Shown here: in pieces, positions 24,143-34,427 of the stretch
How the letters are laid out: every line of letters starts with the position of its first letter
Position numbering within the stretch: position 1 is the stretch's first letter
NCBI GenBank assembly: GCA_001643675.2
Contig: LSRY02000039.1
Span: forward strand, 956,001 to 1,020,000
Origin: Monocercomonoides exilis
Lineage: Eukaryota > Preaxostyla > Oxymonadida > Polymastigidae
Length of the DNA stretch: 64,000 nucleotides
Direction of reading: 5' to 3'
Position numbers and translations under genes: made by a program
Notes under the pieces: generated by a model
Database searches by the model: none
What the model was told of the DNA's origin: nothing
What the model saw: only the letters and a program-made list of their open reading frames with translations

Positions 24143-25571
24143 ATGATAAAAATTTGTTTATTTTCTGAATGTCGTGTATTTTCGAAAATGCAGGGACTAT
24201 CTTTCACCGAAAAATTCACTGGTGTGCAATCAATGATGTTTTTTTCTTGATTGTTTCAATTTTTTCTTCATTATTTTTTAAGAATTGCTTTCTGAGCTGG
24301 AAGATTGCAGCGAGGAAGAGCAAAAACAGAAAATTATTGAAATAAATGAAATGATTGAGAGGATGGATGCAAACGAACTGGAACTTGTTTGTTCAGAAGA
24401 GATATTAGTGAGCCTTTGGATAAAGATTGAAAAAAGGAAACTGTTTTTGGAAAACGCCTTTTTGCTATTGAAACATTTGGGGTATTGTAACGTGCTGAAA
24501 GGAACGTTTAAAAATTGTTTAGACTGTGATTCATTGAAATATGGATTCGAGAAAATGATTATAGAGGAAGAGCAGAAAAATGAAGGAAAGAATGAAAAAC
24601 TTTTGGTTGATCTTTGCGAGTGCTATGTTTTTATGCAAGGTTTAAATTCACAGAGATTGCATTCGACTTGCATGCAATGTCTTCTGAAAGTTGCATTGAA
24701 CAAGGAAGAAAACGAGGAAACACAAAAAGAAGTGGAAATGGCTTTGCTTGCATTGAGTGACATTTACGAATATTGCGTATGTTCACTTCTATATCCTTTA
24801 TGTTGTATTGATATATTTCTTATTTCTAATCAGTTTATCGAACAAGAACTTTACCTCAGTGAAATCAAAGAGATAATACAATATCATCAGGAGCATCACA
24901 ATCTGACTCAATTAGCTTCCCTATCTGCTTGGCAATTTTTTTTCAGGAGATTATGCCATGATAACAGTTTGGTGGGAGTGATTGTGAATGAGCTGCATTT
25001 TGCAAGAGAGGCAACAAGAGAGTTGGAAGAGCTGAGAGAATGCATTGATTGGAAGAGAGAGAAAAAAGAGAAAAGAAGTGTTGAAGGGGAAAAAGAAGAG
25101 TTTCTAGTTGTGAGATGGATCATTTCGTTGAATGTCTATTTGTTTTCTTGCAAATTGTTGAATGAAGAATTAAATGGGATTTTAAACAGAATTGTTCAGG
25201 AGTTCCAAGCAGCAAGGGACAATTGCATCGAAATAATCATGGATTACTTTGATATATTTATAATTTCAATATTTGGAGGATCCATGGAGATTGTTGACTT
25301 TCTGAAAAGTGGAGCTGTTGATCTTATTTTGAAGGAGATTCAGCGACCAACGATGAAAGATGAAATACCATCTAATAGCTTGGAAATCTTTATTGAAATG
25401 TCAAATCGATTGAAAGAAGAAGAAGATAATGAAAACGAAGAAACAAAACGAGAAGAGATGAAAAGGAAAGTGTTTGAAAAGATAAAAGAAGAAGGATACG
25501 AAGATGTTATTTCAAGCTTTTCAGAAATAATATCATTTCTTTACTATTATTATAGAATGAATTTATTGTGA
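24143..25571 (+). CDS. Helical-repeat family protein, member A (three exons)
   Basis: Exons 24143-24221, 24283-24776 and 24834-25571. Exon 1 (26 codons plus one base) starts at an ATG in a frame whose end (FTEKFT) matches other members. Intron 1 runs 24222-24282 and keeps phase 1. Intron 2 (24777-24833) begins GTATGT and ends TCTAATCAG; it is 57 nt long and has no in-frame stop, so the locus also reads through as one long ORF. Paralogs show that the stretch is an intron. The second exon is 494 nt, the same as in members B and D. Shared blocks include LLLKHLGYCNVLK, LLVDLCECY, LLKVALNKEENEE and IKEIIQYHQEHHNLTQLA. Function unknown. It converges tail-to-tail with member B. Confidence 0.8.
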
Positions 25572-25908
25572 GATATTTCTAATTTTTTTAATATCTGCTT
25601 GAGGAACTGAAACGATTTCAGTTTTATTCTCAGTTTTGAAATATTATCTTCTTTCTTTTTTTTATTTCAGAAAAAAAAAGCATTTTCAACGACATTTTAA
25701 GTCCATTTTCAACTCACTTCATTGGAAAGCATCAAGGAATGAAAAAAGAAACAAAAAGTGATGAGCATTCGAATTTCAATTTTATCCTTAATCTTCGCCA
25801 AATGAATTTCACACTCAAAAAATACTTTTTTTGAAAAATAAACAAAAATAATTAAATAAATAAAATAAAAACAAAACAAAAAACAAAACAAAAAAAAATT
25901 CTACTCAG
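25572..25908. other. Convergent intergenic spacer
   Basis: The 3' regions of two convergent paralogs, AT-rich with A-rich runs at about 25850-25900. No gene. Confidence 0.5.
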
Positions 25909-27220
25909 TTATAAATAAATAAAAAGCTCTTCAATACTTTTGATAGACAAATAACAATAATCCACTCCTTTAAAAACATAATACTGCAGCAAGATGATGC
26001 AATCTTCGTATCCTTCTTCCTCTAACTTTTCAAATACTTTTCTTTTCGTCTCTTTTCTTTTTTCTTTTTCGATTTCACCATTTTTTTCCCCTTTCAATCG
26101 CTTTAAAATTGTAATGAAGAATCTCAAGCTTTCAAATATCATTACGTCATTCAATGTTGATTGGATAGTTTCCTCCAAAACGAGATCAACTGCTCCTCCT
26201 TTCAGAAACACTTCAATTTCCGAGGCTCTTTTTCCAATTACTGCTTCAAATATATAAACGCACCAATAGCTAATTTCTTTGTGATGATCTTTTGCTGCTC
26301 GAAATATCTGAATTATGCTACGAAAAAGTCCAGAAAGTTCTTCGTTCCACAACTCACCAGATTCAAAGAAAAATGCTAATGCTAAGAACCATCTCATCAA
26401 AGTTAGTTCTTCTTTCTTTTCTTTCACTCCTTTTTCTTCTTTTTCTCTCTTCCAATCCACACTATTTGTCAGCTCTTCCAATTCCTTTATTGCCTCTCTC
26501 ACGAAATGAAGTTCATTCACAATAATTTCTTCTAAGCTTCTATCAAATAAAATTCTTCTAATCAAAAACTGCCAAGCAGACTGATAGGCAAGTCGTGTCA
26601 GATTCTGATATTCCTGATGATATTGGATAATCTCTTTGATCTCATTATAATACAGTTCTTTTGGAACTTTCTAATATAAATCGAAAAAAATCAATAGCGT
26701 TAAAAATGAAAAACAAGTGCTCAAACATCATATACTGGAATTTTGTTCAAAGCCAGCAATGCCACTTCCACTTCTTTTTGAACTTCCTCACTTTTCTCTT
26801 TCTTCGATGCAGCTTTCAATAGACATGGTACACAAATAGAAAGCATTTCCGAATCGAACTGGTTACTAAGCAAAAGATAGCATTCGCAGAGATCAGTCAG
26901 AAGCTTTACGTTCTTTTCTTTTTTCTTTTCTTCTTCATCAATAATCATCTTTTCAAATCTTCTGCTCAGCAAAGATTTTTTAAAGAATAGGTTCCATACA
27001 TTTTTCAGCGCATCGCAATATCCTACATGTTTCAGCAGCAAAATTGTATTTTCCATTGACATTTTCTTTTCTTCAATCATTTGGTGTATTTTATTGAACA
27101 GTTCTTCTGTGAAAATGGATTCAATTTCTTCTTCGTTCATTCCATCAACTACTTCATTCATTTCAAGGATTTTCTTTCTCTGTTCATCTTCATTGCAATG
27201 CTCAAGTTCACAAAACAATT
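25909..27220 (-). CDS. Helical-repeat family protein, member B (first exon unresolved)
   Basis: Minus-strand exons 27220-26727 (494 nt) and 26670-25909. The 56-nt intron between them begins GTTTGAGC and ends ATATTAG. The upstream acceptor is CTAATAACAG at 27221-27230. A short preceding exon ending AAGTTCAATA before GTGTGC (near 27283) would restore the family's phase-1 junction, but no start codon is in frame with it nearby, so the 5' end is left open. Family blocks are intact: LLLKHVGYCDALK, LLTDLCECYLLLS, LLKAASKKEKSEE, KVPKELYYNEIKEIIQYH, and EEEGYEDC near the C-terminus. Function unknown. Confidence 0.75.
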
Positions 27221-27230
27221 CTGTTATTAG

Positions 27231-27770
27231 AAAATAGTTTAATCAGAATAAGCCAGAATTCAAATGCAACTGCAATTGCACACTATTGAACTTTTTTGTG
27301 CTGTCTGTCTCCTATATACAGATTTTTTTATTAAAAATTGAACAAGAAAACAACACCATTTTGATATTCACAATGAAAGTTAAAATGATTGGATTGGAGA
27401 AAACAGATGAAAAATTAAACTTCACAAAAGATGAAAGAAATATATGCATTCAAACCGTTCCATCAAGCATTGACATTTTCGACTTGTAATTTCAAAGAAA
27501 AAAAACGCTTTGTTTTTTCTCTTTGTTGTTATGGATGTTTTGATCAAAGTTTTATTTCAAAAGGAATACTCATTAACAAAGCGAGAGTTCAATTAATAAA
27601 CATTTTTACAGAATTAGAAGAATTATTTCCAATGAAGGCAGCTGGAAATGAGGCAATGAAATATTTTTGAAATTCAATCAGATGATTTTTGAAAATTTGA
27701 TGAACAAGAAAATTCATCATGTTATTTTTTGAATAAAGGCATCTGTATGCGTGTATTTTATATTATTCTA
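27231..27770. other. No recognisable gene
   Basis: Besides the possible short exon of the neighbouring paralog, only a 79-codon plus-strand ORF (27431-27670) with no recognisable features. Otherwise AT-rich. Confidence 0.35.
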
Positions 27771-28100
27771 TTGGTAGCGAAGATATTTCCATCTGTGACC
27801 TTTCCAAAGCCGGGAAATATGAGTTATTGTTAAAATGGACAATCTTCTCGTTGGAAAGCAATACGATAGGAATGGAGCAGATTATTATATAGTCATTGGG
27901 AAATAAATGAAGTTACGCAAGATATACGATTTTTATTTGGAACAAGAGGTGAAAACAAATTCAACTTTCATTTTATAAAATGTAGATTTATGGATGGAAT
28001 TCTGTGAAGGACAAAATCTGCACAAAATTATATAGCATTTTGGAGCATAAGGCAGATGGAGCAGTTTGGGGTATTTTTTTTGCAAGGAAAGTGGATGGCA
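27771..28100. repeat. Dispersed repeat, copy 2
   Basis: The partner of 19377-19720 on the same strand, diverged but with long identical words. It lies directly upstream of the integrase-like ORF. Confidence 0.55.
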
Positions 28101-28572
28101 ATATCGAGGGAAGGATATCAATCACAAAAAAAAGCAACAATTCAACGAAAAAAAAGGAGAGACCCAAAATATCAGTTTTATTTATAAGGTTTTCCTGTTT
28201 CTCGGACCGCGCCAGGCAGACATGGAAAAAGACGAATTTCTATTTTTGATTTCGTTTTCGAACCAAAAGAAAGGAGAAACGCCAACTACGAGACATCCAA
28301 TTATCGAATATTTGTTGGCGGGAGAACAACATTCCACCAATTGCATCTGGATTTCATTCTTCGAAGGGACAGTCATTTTGAACAAGCAAGGCAATTATCA
28401 TTCGATGTTTGTTTTCATCGACGCTACAGGCACCTACAGAAAAATACAGAATATTTTTGATCAGCCTCTTCAAGCGCAGACAGCCAGAGATTTTATTGTT
28501 GTGTTCCATTTGCGCGGCATCGATGCGGAGTTGATTTGTAGGGACTTTGTTGCTTCGTTTGGTGTGCGCTGA
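28066..28572 (+). CDS. Hypothetical ORF, faintly like a retroviral-type integrase core
   Basis: 168 codons. The C-terminal half reads FVFIDATGTYRKIQNIFD, then TARDFIVVFHLRGIDAELIC, then RDFVASF. The spacing of an Asp after hydrophobics, a helix rich in A and V, and a later Asp followed by F faintly resembles the rve (DDE) integrase core, but the third acid is not visible and the match is subjective. It starts inside a dispersed repeat, which fits mobile-element debris. Treat as a hypothetical ORF. Confidence 0.3.
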   Translation: MGYFFCKESGWQYRGKDINHKKKQQFNEKKGETQNISFIYKVFLFLGPRQADMEKDEFLFLISFSNQKKGETPTTRHPIIEYLLAGEQHSTNCIWISFFEGTVILNKQGNYHSMFVFIDATGTYRKIQNIFDQPLQAQTARDFIVVFHLRGIDAELICRDFVASFGVR

Positions 28573-29311
28573 GGTGTTTGCAAACATTAGACAAGACGGC
28601 CATGTTTTCTCAGACGAACATCGAGGGTGAGCAATTTCTCTGAAGACCGTTTAATTTATTTATTTCTGATTGTTATGATGTTGGTTTGTGTTTATCTTGT
28701 GTTGTGGCTTCTATTAGAAATGGTTTTTAAAAATAGGGAATTCTTCAGATTCTGCTTTCAAGCGAACATATTTTCTAGCGCTGATTGAGTTCACTCTGCT
28801 GCTCGTGTGCCAACAAGAAGAATAAAGTATCATTCATTCATTCATCTTCTTGGTGAGTTGCAGCAATTATTGAAGCAGTGGCATTGTTTTATGTGAGGGT
28901 GCTTTCACAGCGCTAAGTTACAAACGCAATGAAACGGGGAATTCACTTGTTTGTCGGCTGGAGATAGCAGCGGTTGAGCAAGAAAAGCAAAAAAAAATGT
29001 TCATGTTTTATGCAGGTCAAGGGAGATATTTGTTGCAGAAGCAGAACTGCGGAGGAAGGAAACGAATGAGAACAAATGATAAAGATGAAGAAGAGGAAGC
29101 TGTTGCGGAGAAATATGGAGAAATGGAAGAAGAAGAAAGAGAAGATAACGCAAATGAGGTTAATTGAAAACAGAAAAGTTGTGAAGAAGAACCTGCAAAT
29201 TCAACTTCTCCTTCTTCAACTTCTCCTCCGCCTTCTCCATTCTCTTCCACTTCAGTAGCTGTCGAGTTCTCTTCTTCTTCTTCTTCTCATCCGACAAACT
29301 CACAATTAGCA
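28573..29311. other. Low-information region upstream of DOCK fragment
   Basis: The first half has short ORFs only. 29040-29160 is Glu/Lys-coding purine-rich sequence, followed by a CTT-rich part (29200-29300) encoding Ser/Pro runs. No DHR-1 domain is found on the plus strand here, which matters for interpreting the DOCK fragment that follows. Confidence 0.4.
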
Positions 29312-29833
29312 TAACATTATTCATCATCATCATCATCATCATCTTCTTCTTCCTCTTCCTCCTCCTCCCCCACCATCAAATCGAGTCTCTCCTTCTCCAT
29401 CCAGCACCGCCTCATCTCCTCCGTCTTCCCCATCAACCACCCTCTCCGCCACTTCCTCTCCCTCTGCTCCTCCCTCCCTCTTCACTCCGCCTCTTCCCTC
29501 CTCTGGCTCAAAGGCCTGGCTGTGCTTGACACCTGTAGAGAAACACAAGTCCAGTTATTTTTCTCTGTTGTTCTGAGGGTGTTGTGCCGAGGAATAGCTC
29601 ACCCGGATGCGAAAGTGAGGCAGACGGCGTTTGCGTCTGCGGTTTTGTTTGTGGCGAAAGCAGAAAGCGCACAGGAACACAGGCTGGCGATGCTGCTGGC
29701 TGCAGAGGAGAATGCGAGAAAGTCGCTGAAGAGAGTGAAAGAAGGGAAGGAGGAGAAGGAGGAGAAGGAGGAGAAGGAGGAGAAGGAGGGGAAGGAGGGG
29801 AAGGAGGAGAAGAAGAAGAAGAAAGAGAGATAA
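29312..29833 (+). CDS. DOCK-family middle-region fragment (plus strand, partial)
   Basis: An open frame from just after a TAA (29309-29311) to a TAA at 29831-29833. After a poly-Ser lead it reads FSIQHRLISSVFPINHPLRH, then WLKGLAVLDTCRETQVQLFF and VLCRGIAHPDAKVRQTAF. This resembles the segment that follows the DHR-1 (C2) domain in DOCK-type Rho/Rac exchange factors, where a beta strand ending in 'T.L.Ss.yp.d..L..F' is followed by helical repeats. It ends in Lys/Glu repeats encoded by a GGAGAA tract. The matching DHR-1 domain lies next to it on the opposite strand, so this fragment appears inverted relative to its gene. Confidence 0.5.
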
Positions 29834-29969
29834 AAGCCGATGAATGAGCAGAGGGATGAGGAGAGGAGGTGGGGGAGGTCGAGGTTGAATTAGAGTAAGA
29901 GGAAGAAAATGATTGGGATGAATTAAAAGAGGAAGAGGAAGAAGAAGAAGAAGAAGAAAAAGAAGAAGA

Positions 29970-30645
29970 CAGAAAGAGAGGAAGATAATTGTTTGGCAGT
30001 GAAGATACCAGCTTCAGTGCGTGTGTGTCGTGGTCGAATAACCCCGCGGAGAAATTCAGAGGCAGACAAGAATAAGCCAACAGCACTTTCTGTGGCTGGC
30101 TGTTCTTTTTTGTGTGTTTGCACTCCAAATGGAAGAACGTGAAGAGCACATGATACATCTTCCTATTCTTCGGCCTCGTGAGTGAATTCGCTGCTGATTC
30201 ATTCATTTGCTGCCATCCTCCTCTTTCTCCACTTCCTCCTCCTCCCATCTGATTATTCACCACATTCGGAATACAGCCCTGCCCTGTTTCTTCGTCGCTC
30301 CAGTCCAATCCATTGAGCGGCAGGCGTATTTTGATCTCATCTCCAAAAAATGGAGGATGCGAGTGATATTGCATGGTGCATCTGAACGCAGAGATATACT
30401 CAGGGATATTGTCGTCTGTTGTGTTGAATATAATCGGCAGCCCTGGTTCTGAGGGCGATTTGTCGTTGTCTTTCACTCGCACTTCAAGAACGATGTTGCG
30501 AGTGGAGTGGGGCAAAGAAAGAGGGGAAAAATTGACGGATTGAGGGTAGAGGTAGAGGAGGTGGCAGAGGGAGAGGCGGGGTGATATGTCAAGGGCGGGG
30601 GAGGAGAAGGGGAGGACGGCACGTGCATCGGGGGGGATACGAGAA

Positions 30646-30660
<15 letters not shown>
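29970..30660 (-). CDS. DOCK-family guanine nucleotide exchange factor, DHR-1 (C2) domain (partial)
   Basis: Read on the minus strand, the frame contains CHLLYLYPQSVNFS, then RNIVLEVRVKDND, EPGLPIIFN, FFGDEIKIRLPLNG, YHVLFTFFHLEC, LAYSCLPL and SLPNNYLP. This series of blocks is characteristic of the DHR-1 membrane-binding domain of DOCK proteins (lipid-binding C2-like fold before the catalytic DHR-2). A Gly/Ser-rich insertion sits between the EIKI and HVLF strands. The N-terminal flank is poly-Ser (to about 30790). The frame then runs into poly-Ser/Pro and no longer resembles DOCK below about 29970. I found no convincing DHR-2 domain in the window. Role by family: activation of Rho-type GTPases in actin control. 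Confidence 0.7.
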
Positions 30661-30677
<17 letters not shown>

Positions 30678-30790
30678 AGAGGAAGATTGAAAAAGAGAAG
30701 AAGAAGAAGAAGAAGAGGAGGAGGAGGAAGAGGAGGAAGAAGGAAGAGAAGAGAGAGAAGAAGAAGAATAAGAGGAAGAAGAAGGAGATA
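30640..30790. repeat. GAA/GAG purine tract
   Basis: Nearly pure purine on the plus strand. Within the DOCK-like gene's frame on the minus strand it encodes Ser/Phe-type runs. Confidence 0.7.
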
Positions 30791-30829
30791 ACGATGATGA
30801 TGCAGAAAAGATAAAGGAAACGTAATTTT

Positions 30830-32545
30830 ATGAGTTTAATTGTCGTTATTTTGTTCACAGAAATATGCAGAATTCCTTTTGCTTGTTTTTCTCTTTATAT
30901 TTTTCATTTAAATTTTCCTTCCTTTCTTCCTTTCACTCTTCTCCATTCATCTTTTTCCTTCTTTCCTACTCTTTGACAGCGCAATCTTTTTTCCATCTCT
31001 CTTTTCTCTGTCAAAATGCTATCCCTCTTTGCACAAATCATCTGATGAAATATCACCTCCTTCTCTTTTTTCTTCTTTTTCTAATTCTTCGCTTCAGCTG
31101 CTGATGTACTCAAAATCCTACGTGTTAATATCCAAAAACATCTCCGAAGAATTAGAGGCAACGGAGAAATATCCCTCTTCGTTTGATTTTCTCCGCTTTG
31201 GCTTTATTTTTCTGCTTCTTTTTCTTCTCATCCACTCAATTTATTTTTCTCTCTGGAGATTCCCCCTTTCAGAACATCTTTTTGGTATTTTGAAGATTAA
31301 ATTAATTCAAGTATTTTCTTCTTTTCTCTGAGACGATATCAAAATGTTATTCTTTTTCTCGTCTTTCTCTTCTTTCTCTGCATCTTTCCATCTTTTCCTT
31401 TATGTCATTCCGTTTTCTTCTTTCAGTGCCTTCTCTTTCTCTCTCTCTTTCTTTCTCCAAATGCATGACTTTCTCTCTCTCCAGAATTGTTCGGTTCTCG
31501 CTCTTTCTTCTCTTTTTGCTATTCTTTCCTCCATTTCCCCTCAATGCAATTTTTCTTTTCCACAATCATTTCCCCCCAGTTTACGAGTCAATCGCTGCAT
31601 CTTCCCTCCTTTTTCTCTTCTCTTTTTGGAAGCACTCCAACTCCAACTTAAATTCTGCATATTTCACCAAAATTGTGAATCTTTCCATTGAAGCATCAAA
31701 ATTGCTGTTTCCATCAAACAATTCTTGGAAAAGCCGATGAATGCGAAGAAGAAGATGAGTTAATCGATGATGAAGCATGCATAACAGATGGCAGAAGGAA
31801 TGAATGCCATCGTTGAATACGATGCAAACAAGAATAATCTCAAAAGTTCCGGCTCTTTTGAAAAAGGATAAAAAGGCTTATTTCCCTAACATTCCTGTTC
31901 ATAGTCAATCTGTATTTATTCAAAGAATACCTTTAAAGAAAAATGAATCAAATGAAAAAAAAAGTCAAACCATCTTATTGGCATTTAATTATTTTCCCAT
32001 CTCCATTGCACTCGAAATGATCAACCCAGCTGGCTTTCTTGCTCTCCAAAATTGCGTCTCACCTTCACATAAAAAATTCAGACAACTGGATAACAAATGG
32101 CTGATACAGAACGTCTTCGAAAGCAGAGAATCCTTTATGAAACTGATAATGAAGTGAAGTGAATGATTATATTCTCCAAATCAACTCCTTTTCAAAGTAC
32201 AATTCAACACCATGTCTTTGTTGATAGATTTCCTGCAGGATTCATGCAAAATGCAAATGCGATAGTTGTAAAGGCCTGTTGGGTGTCTCGCTCAACTCGT
32301 TTCCTCCATTGTCCAATCCTCAATTCCCTTTCCTTTTCCACAAAGAAAATCTTCCCCCAAAAAATCACGCAAAACAAGTCCTGTTCAAAAGATATGTCAA
32401 GAGCACTGCACTTCCCTCGAAATGAACAAGCTGTGCAATTCTATCTTTCTGGCATTTTGCTCGCTTTTTCTGCATCTTGTTTGAGTCATTTCCCATTCAA
32501 AATATCGCAGCCGACGTTCCTTCATATGTTTTGCTATGTATGACC
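30830..32545. other. Uncertain coding region
   Basis: Many overlapping ORFs on both strands with CT-rich composition (31.0-31.6 kb). The most protein-like are a minus-strand 65-codon ORF at 31581-31778 (SNFDASMERFTILVKYAEFK) and plus-strand ORFs at 31804-32157 and 32163-32543. They could be exons of the DOCK-like gene or of a neighbour, but no motif decides it. Confidence 0.2.
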
Positions 32546-33091
32546 AAGTTCAAATTTCGTGCTTGTCTTCTCCACAAATTCACTTTTCAAATGCAAATGA
32601 TGCAAACAGTCACTCGCTCCTCCATCTGAAAATATAATCCCTGCTCTTCTACAGTGCTAAAACTCGCATGGGCGCATCTATGGATGTGCAATCAAGCAGC
32701 TCAAACATGCTCTTGCTGCAGCATTTAATTTATCAAAAAAATTCTTCACTTATAAAATTATAGGTTGATCTCCCTTATTTATTTGCACAAAAACAAGATT
32801 TTTTAATATAAAGATTTGCATGTTTTGATGCAAAAGACATTGATGAAAAATGAAGATTTTTGGACTCGCGTGTTATTATATGTTTGACTTGATATTTTTA
32901 GTTCTTTTAATGTGAGTTTTACACGACAATTCTGAAAAACGAATCTATTTGTTGTTTTGGTTTCATTTTGCATTTTCGCAGTCAACTTCAAAAAGACAAA
33001 TATTTCGGGGTTTGCCAAAAATTTATATGAAATAAATGGTTAAATTAATAAATGTGTATTTTTTTCTCTTTTGATTTTAATATTTTTTTAG
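32546..33091. other. Intergenic, possible first exon of member C
   Basis: AT-rich. A short open stretch ending CAAATATTTCGGG before GTTTGC (33009-33014) would give the family's phase-1 junction into exon 2 of member C, but no start codon is in frame close by. Confidence 0.3.
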
Positions 33092-34427
33092 AGAAACTTT
33101 CACAGCTGGAACAATTCACCGAAGCAGAACAGAAACGAGCAGTCGTCGAAATGAATGAAATAATGGAAGAGATGCGTAGAGAAGATATTGAATCCGTTTT
33201 CACGAAAGAACTGTTTGACAAAATCGATGAAATGATCGAAGAGGAGAAACTTTCAATGGGAAATTCATTGTTGTTGCTGAAGCATGTTGGATATAGCAAA
33301 GTACTGAAAAATATATGTGATCGATGCTTTGAACATTCAACATTGAGCAAAAGATTGGAAAAAATAATTAAAGATGAAAATGAGAAAAAAGATGAAAAGA
33401 ATGAAAGGCTTTTGACTGATCTCTGTGAGTGTTACCTTTTGTTACATAACGAATTTGAGTTCCCTCCAAAAACCACAACAAAATTTTGTGTTCCCTACCT
33501 TTTGAAAGTGGCATCAAACAAGGATGAAAGCGAAAAAAAACAAAAAGAAGTGGAAATGTCTTTATTTGCATTAAGTTGCATCGAAGGATATTGTGTTTGA
33601 GGATTTCAATTTTCTTTTGACATTTTTCAGTTTTTTTCTGATTTTTTGCATAGGAAGTGCCAAAAGAATTGTATCAAAATGTAATCAGTGAGATTTTTCA
33701 ATATCATCAAGAGCATCATAATTTGACACGAGTTGCCTATCAATCAGCATGGGAGTTTTTGGTATGCAGATTACTCAACGGTGAACTCATCAAAGGAGTT
33801 ATTGTGAATGAGCTACATTTTGGAAGAGAGGCAACAAGAGAATTGGAAGAACTATCAAAATTTGTGGATTGGAAGATGAAAGAAGAAGAAAATGAAAAGA
33901 GAAGAAAAAAGACAAAAGAAGAGCTTGATTTGATGAGATGGCTTGAAGCATTGAAGCAATATTTATTCAAATGCAAATTGTGGAATGAAGAATTTATTGG
34001 GCTTTTAAGCAACATTGTTCAGGTATATCGAACAGCGGATGATAAATTCAGAGAAATTTGCTGTTGGTGCATATTTCCCTTGAGAGAAGCAGCAGGAAAT
34101 AGAGTTGTTAAAGTTGAAGACTTGCTGAATGGCGGCGCTATTGATGCTGTTTTGGAGGAGATCCGTCGACAAACATTGAATAAAAACATTGAATATTTTT
34201 GCTTGAACTTCTTTTTGAGTGTTTCGGTGAGATTAAATAAAAAGGTGGATAGTGAAGCAGACAAACCAGAAAGAATAATTACAAAAAGGAAGGTCCTTGA
34301 AAAGCTGGAAGAAGAAGGATTCGAAGATACCTTCACAAGTTTTCATGCAATTATTGATTTTCTCAACGAAAAATATTATTTTGATAAATTATCGTTGAAC
34401 TTTTCGGATTATTCCGTAAATGTTTGA
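33092..34427 (+). CDS. Helical-repeat family protein, member C (first exon unresolved)
   Basis: Exons 33092-33594 (503 nt, as in member E) and 33654-34427. Intron 33595-33653 begins GTTTGA and ends TTGCATAG; it contains in-frame stops, so splicing is needed. The acceptor of the first intron is the TTTTTTTAG ending at 33091. Family blocks: LLLKHVGYSKVLKN, LLTDLCECYLLLH, LLKVASNKDESEK, EVPKELYQNVISEIFQYHQE, ELHFGREATRELEEL, and EEEGFEDTFTSF near the end; it terminates SDYSVNV-TGA. Function unknown. Confidence 0.75.

Noticed and set aside
30581-30814. Lys/Glu-rich plus-strand ORF
   Set aside because: Product of the GAA tract opposite the DOCK-like frame.
31804-32543. Plus-strand ORFs considered as a DHR-2 domain of the DOCK-like gene
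   Set aside because: A phrase like FPISIALEMIN is faintly similar, but the rest of the domain's conserved blocks are not visible.
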